NCBI GenBank assembly: GCA_003491845.1
Contig: DNBN01000133.1
Coordinates: forward strand, 1 to 29,367
DNA: 29,367 bases
Source of the DNA: Porticoccaceae bacterium
GTDB lineage: Bacteria > Pseudomonadota > Gammaproteobacteria > Pseudomonadales > Porticoccaceae
Reading direction: 5' to 3'
Each line of letters opens with the position of its first letter. Position 1 is the stretch's first letter. This document shows positions 26,015 to 29,367 of the stretch, piece after piece. Below the pieces are notes generated by a model. It ran no database searches. It was not told where the DNA came from and worked only from the letters and a program-made list of their open reading frames with translations. The translations under genes and the position numbers were made by a program.

Positions 26015-27859
26015 ATGAACGCTTTCAGTGATTTTTCTATAGGAAAATTAGTATCTATTAGGTTAGTGCTATTTATGCTGGCCGTCTGTTTGAGCTGGCA
26101 ACTTTGTGCTGTCGAAAATAAGTCAAGGTCAACCGAAACTAAACTAATCAGACCTAACATAGTACTATTGTTAGCTGATGATCTTGGCTTTAGTGATATA
26201 GCACCTTATGGCAGTGAAATTAACACGCCTCAGTTAACCTCTATGGCAAAAAACGGTGTGAAATTTACAAATTATCATACCGCCGCTAATTGCGCCCCGG
26301 CACGCGCCATGCTACTCACCGGTGTTGACAGTCACAGGGCCGGTGTCCCTAATATTCCCGAGATGATTCCAGCGGCACAGCGCTATGCTAATAACTATCA
26401 AGGGGTACTGAGCAAAGACGCGGTTACTGTTGCGAGCCTATTGCAGACCGCTGGCTATGATACTTACATGGCAGGTAAGTGGCATCTTGGTCAAACCTCA
26501 GACTTGCTGCCCAGCAAACGTGGTTTTCAGCGCACTCTAGCATTGGGTGATTCAGGTGCTGACAACTGGGAGCAAAAACCCTATATACCGATTTATGATA
26601 AAGCTAATTGGTATGCCGATGGCGAGGAATATCAGCTACCAGAAGACTTTTATTCCTCGCGCTTTTTAATTGATAAAACCATTGAATTTATCGATAGCAA
26701 TAGTGGTAATGGAAAGCCTTTCTTTGCTTATGTTCCCTTTCAAGCTGTGCACATACCGGTGCAAGCGCCTCAAGCATTTATTGATAATTACATGGGCACT
26801 TATGACCAGGGATGGCATGAATTGAGACAAGCCAGATTAGCTAGGGCTATTACCATGGGCCTGGTTGCTGATACTACGCAAGTACTACCGATGCCTACTA
26901 CAGACCAATGGGAAGATCTCTCTGATGAACGCAAGCGCTATGAATCCAAACGCATGGCCGTCTATGCTGGAATGATAGAAGCGATGGATCATCACATCGG
27001 TCGGCTGGTTAACCATTTAAAACAAACAGGGCAATACGATAATACGTTATTTATATTTACTTCAGACAATGGCAGTGAACCCTCTGGGCCAGCAGACCCT
27101 GATCGTTTTATAAACAACCTTGTAATGGGGCGTCAAGGCTATTCTACTGACTATGATAGTTTAGGTCTTAAAGGTAGTTACAACTCAATCAGTCCAAGCT
27201 TTGCCAGCGCATCCGCATCACCTTTAGCCTATTTTAAATTTTATGTTGGTGAAGGGGGGTTACGAGTCCCTATGATTATGGCCGGTAGCGGCATTGTTGA
27301 TAAAGGACAAAAAAGCGATGCATTTATCCATGTAACTGATATAACACCAACCATTTTAAAACAGGCTGGTATCGAAAAACCCTCGACATATTTTGGCGGT
27401 CGCAAAATTGAACCAATCTCTGGTAGGGATATAAGCCTACTGCTCAACAATACCAAAGCTGAAGTACGCGGCGAACAAGATCACGACGCTGTGGGCTATG
27501 AACTCGCCGGCAACGCCGCACTATTTTTAGGGGATTTTAAAATAGTGCGACATGTTGCCTCACCAGGAGATGGTCAATGGCGGCTTTTTAATATTAAAAA
27601 GGACCCCGGAGAGACTAGTGATCTGAGTAAAAGTGAGCCTAAAAGACTGCACCGAATGCTGAATTTGTATCAGCAGTACGAAATAGATAATCGAGTGTTA
27701 CCAATCCCAGCGAACTACGATCGAATGCGACAAGCCGTTGTAAATGGCATACAAGACAGGCTAGCAATACCACTGTTGAGTATTATTCTTTTACTATTTA
27801 CTGTAATACCTTTTTACACTCTCTACCGTAGCGGTAAAAATCGCATTAAAAATAACTAA
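26015..27859 (+). CDS. Sulfatase (arylsulfatase family) with N-terminal signal and C-terminal membrane helix
   Basis: A type I sulfatase that removes sulfate esters from a substrate in the periplasm. The formylglycine site CAPAR puts the modified Cys at residue 93, with Pro95 and Arg97 as required for modification by FGE-type maturation enzyme. Asp55-Asp56 (LADDLGFSD) bind calcium, GKWHLG and FTSDNGSE supply other metal and sulfate ligands. A signal segment (about 15-32) precedes the domain, and a hydrophobic helix at about 583-603 followed by a basic tail (SGKNRIKNN) should anchor it in the inner membrane. It starts three bases after the previous gene with only a weak ribosome binding site, suggesting coupling. 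No formylglycine-generating enzyme is present here. Confidence 0.93.
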   Translation: MNAFSDFSIGKLVSIRLVLFMLAVCLSWQLCAVENKSRSTETKLIRPNIVLLLADDLGFSDIAPYGSEINTPQLTSMAKNGVKFTNYHTAANCAPARAMLLTGVDSHRAGVPNIPEMIPAAQRYANNYQGVLSKDAVTVASLLQTAGYDTYMAGKWHLGQTSDLLPSKRGFQRTLALGDSGADNWEQKPYIPIYDKANWYADGEEYQLPEDFYSSRFLIDKTIEFIDSNSGNGKPFFAYVPFQAVHIPVQAPQAFIDNYMGTYDQGWHELRQARLARAITMGLVADTTQVLPMPTTDQWEDLSDERKRYESKRMAVYAGMIEAMDHHIGRLVNHLKQTGQYDNTLFIFTSDNGSEPSGPADPDRFINNLVMGRQGYSTDYDSLGLKGSYNSISPSFASASASPLAYFKFYVGEGGLRVPMIMAGSGIVDKGQKSDAFIHVTDITPTILKQAGIEKPSTYFGGRKIEPISGRDISLLLNNTKAEVRGEQDHDAVGYELAGNAALFLGDFKIVRHVASPGDGQWRLFNIKKDPGETSDLSKSEPKRLHRMLNLYQQYEIDNRVLPIPANYDRMRQAVVNGIQDRLAIPLLSIILLLFTVIPFYTLYRSGKNRIKNN

Positions 27860-27906
27860 AGTATTTTATCAAGCCTATATTCATACTAAACTTACTAGGA
27901 GATTTT

Positions 27907-28578
27907 ATGGACTTTACAGCCTTTTCCCAATCACGAAAAAGTGTCCGAGGATTTCAACAAAAACCCATACCCAAAGATGTCGTTGACGACATTATTAGCA
28001 CCGCTAAATGGGCGCCCACCTCATATAATACCCAAACGTGGCACATTCATGCCGTCGCCGGAGACGTGCTGAATAAAATCCGTGAAGGTAATACACAAGA
28101 CACCTTAGCGGGAAAACCTAACGTCCGTGATTTTCCCTATAAAGAAAAATATGAGGGTCAACATCGCCAAAATCAAGTTGATGTGGCCGTACAGCTGTTT
28201 GAAGCTATGGGCATTGCGCGAGATGACAAAGAAAAGCGTATGGATTGGATGCTCAGAGGGTTTCGCCAATTCGATGCTCCAGTGTCCTTGGTCCTCACTT
28301 ATGATAAATACCTTGAGCCTGCAGCGATTACACAGTTTGGACTGGGCTCGCTAGCCTACGGCATTGTGCTTGCCGCGTGGGAGAGAGGCATAGGGTGTGT
28401 AATCAATGGGCAAGGCATAATGCAGTCTGATGTTGTTCATAAACACGCTAATATCCCAGATGATCAAGCTATTATGATTTGTATAGCCATGGGGTATCCC
28501 GATGACAGTTTTGCGGCAAATGATGTGCGCTCTACGCGTGCGGATAACAGCACATTTGTAACCTACAGCGGCTTTTAA
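27907..28578 (+). CDS. Nitroreductase family protein
   Basis: A flavin (FMN) oxidoreductase of the nitroreductase fold, 223 residues. The start SRKSVRGFQQKPIP is the FMN phosphate-binding motif, WAPTSYNTQTWHI supplies the next FMN contacts, and GLGSLAYGIVLAAWERGIGCV with MGYPDDSF forms the C-terminal core. AGGAG precedes the ATG at good spacing. Family members reduce nitro compounds, quinones, enones or other electron-poor molecules using NAD(P)H; the natural substrate is not predictable here. It lies 47 bases after the sulfatase and is probably the last gene of that operon. No signal peptide, so it is cytoplasmic. Confidence 0.92.
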   Translation: MDFTAFSQSRKSVRGFQQKPIPKDVVDDIISTAKWAPTSYNTQTWHIHAVAGDVLNKIREGNTQDTLAGKPNVRDFPYKEKYEGQHRQNQVDVAVQLFEAMGIARDDKEKRMDWMLRGFRQFDAPVSLVLTYDKYLEPAAITQFGLGSLAYGIVLAAWERGIGCVINGQGIMQSDVVHKHANIPDDQAIMICIAMGYPDDSFAANDVRSTRADNSTFVTYSGF

Positions 28579-28599
28579 TACTTTAACAACGCTTTAGAA

Positions 28600-28614
28600 C
28601 GCAGTTTTACTGCG
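28600..28614. terminator. Small hairpin after the nitroreductase
   Basis: CGCAGT-TTT-ACTGCG forms a six-pair stem 22 bases after the stop codon. There is no T run on either strand, so it is only a weak terminator candidate before the kinase gene. Confidence 0.35.
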
Positions 28615-28702
28615 CTGTGAAATACTAGCCTATTTGACCGACGCGCCGCTAATCTATAATCTCTTGAGTAACTATTTCCACTGATTAGCGGCAGGCTTCT
28701 GT

Positions 28703-29367
28703 ATGAGTGAATTTCCGAAATTTAGGCAAGCTGACTATCCCAAATTATATCTTGAGCAAACCGATAAAGACTTATCAAAAAGTCTTCATCCTAGCTTCCG
28801 TTATGCCTATTTTAAAACCATTGCAAAGGGTGGAAAATCTCTTATTCAATCCTGTAAAGATTTGCACTTAGGACGGGTAGTCTGCCATAAGTCTTTAAAA
28901 CCTGAATTTGCCGAGGATCCTATCGAACAAAAACGTCTTTTGCGTGAGGCGCGTATTTCAGCCATGTTACAACACCCTAATACAATGCCAACCTATGAAT
29001 TAGGCCGAGATCGCAAAGGTCATTATTACTTTACGATGAAACTTGTCCATGGATACACCTTTCGAGAAATTATTAACTATCGTGAACGCTATGACATCTC
29101 CCAACTTTTAGATATTGTCATTCAAGTAGCGTACGCACTTGAGTATGCGCACACTCATGGTGTAGTGCATAGAGATATAAAACCTGAAAATATTTTGGTT
29201 TCTAAAGAAGGTCGCATAAAGATTGCTGATTTTGGTTTAGCTAGAGGTGCACTTCTTGGAAATACTATGACAGCTGAATCTAGTGTGATATTAGGAAGTG
29301 TTTCATACCTCTCCCCCGAGCAAGTTCAAAGGGGGGTGGCAGATGCTAGAAGTGATATCTACTCACT
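28703..29367 (+). CDS. Serine/threonine protein kinase, N-terminal part (cut by window end)
   Basis: A Hanks-type Ser/Thr kinase; 221 codons are visible and the frame is still open. The catalytic loop HRDIKPEN is at 156-163 with Asp158, the DFG motif at 176-178, and SPEQ of the activation segment at 204-207. The beta-3 lysine is probably Lys63 or Lys66 in VVCHKSLKPEF, paired with Glu82 (LLREARI). The glycine-rich loop is unusual: where GxGxxG is expected, the sequence reads IAKGGKSLIQ. Catalytic residues are present, so it should be active. The ribosome binding site is weak (CAGG). A C-terminal part (membrane helix, sensor or CHASE-like domains are common) cannot be seen. Confidence 0.9.
   Translation, partial: MSEFPKFRQADYPKLYLEQTDKDLSKSLHPSFRYAYFKTIAKGGKSLIQSCKDLHLGRVVCHKSLKPEFAEDPIEQKRLLREARISAMLQHPNTMPTYELGRDRKGHYYFTMKLVHGYTFREIINYRERYDISQLLDIVIQVAYALEYAHTHGVVHRDIKPENILVSKEGRIKIADFGLARGALLGNTMTAESSVILGSVSYLSPEQVQRGVADARSDIYS

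Noticed and set aside
1..29367. CRISPR array, tRNA, rRNA, insertion sequence or prophage
   Set aside because: No regularly spaced repeats, cloverleaf, transposase, integrase or phage genes were seen.

Overview
The window looks like a chromosomal stretch of a heterotrophic marine gammaproteobacterium. A Cellvibrionales-like lineage (SAR92/Porticoccaceae or Spongiibacteraceae) is my best guess. This rests on gene content and the moderately AT-rich sequence: nickel superoxide dismutase, azurin, a homodimeric-type pyruvate dehydrogenase E1, a sphingomonad/cellvibrio-style TonB-dependent receptor, exported peptidases, a GH30 glycosidase, a sulfatase and a BCCT carrier. I see 24 protein genes, no tRNA, rRNA, CRISPR array, insertion sequence or prophage, and no clear sign of recent transfer.

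Layout. (1) 356-4023, plus strand: a stand-alone aceE, then a ferredoxin-NADP reductase, ended by a near-perfect hairpin that also serves the convergent azurin gene. (2) 4092-12659, minus strand: a long co-directional run. Read 5'->3' it holds an AIM24-family protein, a GH30 lipoprotein, an M28 peptidase, a prolyl oligopeptidase lipoprotein, a small DUF4149-like membrane protein, a small His-rich membrane protein, nickel superoxide dismutase with its maturation protease, and azurin. These are probably several transcripts; a terminator separates AIM24 from GH30. (3) 12887-14086, plus: an HD-GYP protein that probably degrades cyclic di-GMP. (4) 14099-17490, minus: a Tat-exported spermidine dehydrogenase-like flavoenzyme, then the phhA-phhB phenylalanine hydroxylation pair, with an Lrp-type regulator reading away from phhA (17605-18081). 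(5) 18153-22876: a purine-type permease, a divergent TonB-dependent receptor and a purine-type phosphoribosyltransferase, which together suggest a purine acquisition locus. (6) 22989-28578, plus: a BCCT carrier, then a compact operon of an exported DJ-1-like protein, a four-helix membrane protein, a membrane-anchored sulfatase and a nitroreductase. (7) 28703 to the end: the first 221 codons of a Ser/Thr protein kinase.

How the genes fit together. Most of the window serves the cell envelope and nutrient capture: exported hydrolases release sugars and amino acids, phhAB channels phenylalanine to tyrosine, and the purine-type set would import and salvage bases. The Ni-SOD cluster and azurin handle oxidative stress and periplasmic electron transfer. 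I found no obvious new defence or mobile system. The most open questions are the His-rich protein beside Ni-SOD, the purine-type receptor locus, the exported DJ-1/sulfatase operon and the BCCT carrier with an altered substrate site.
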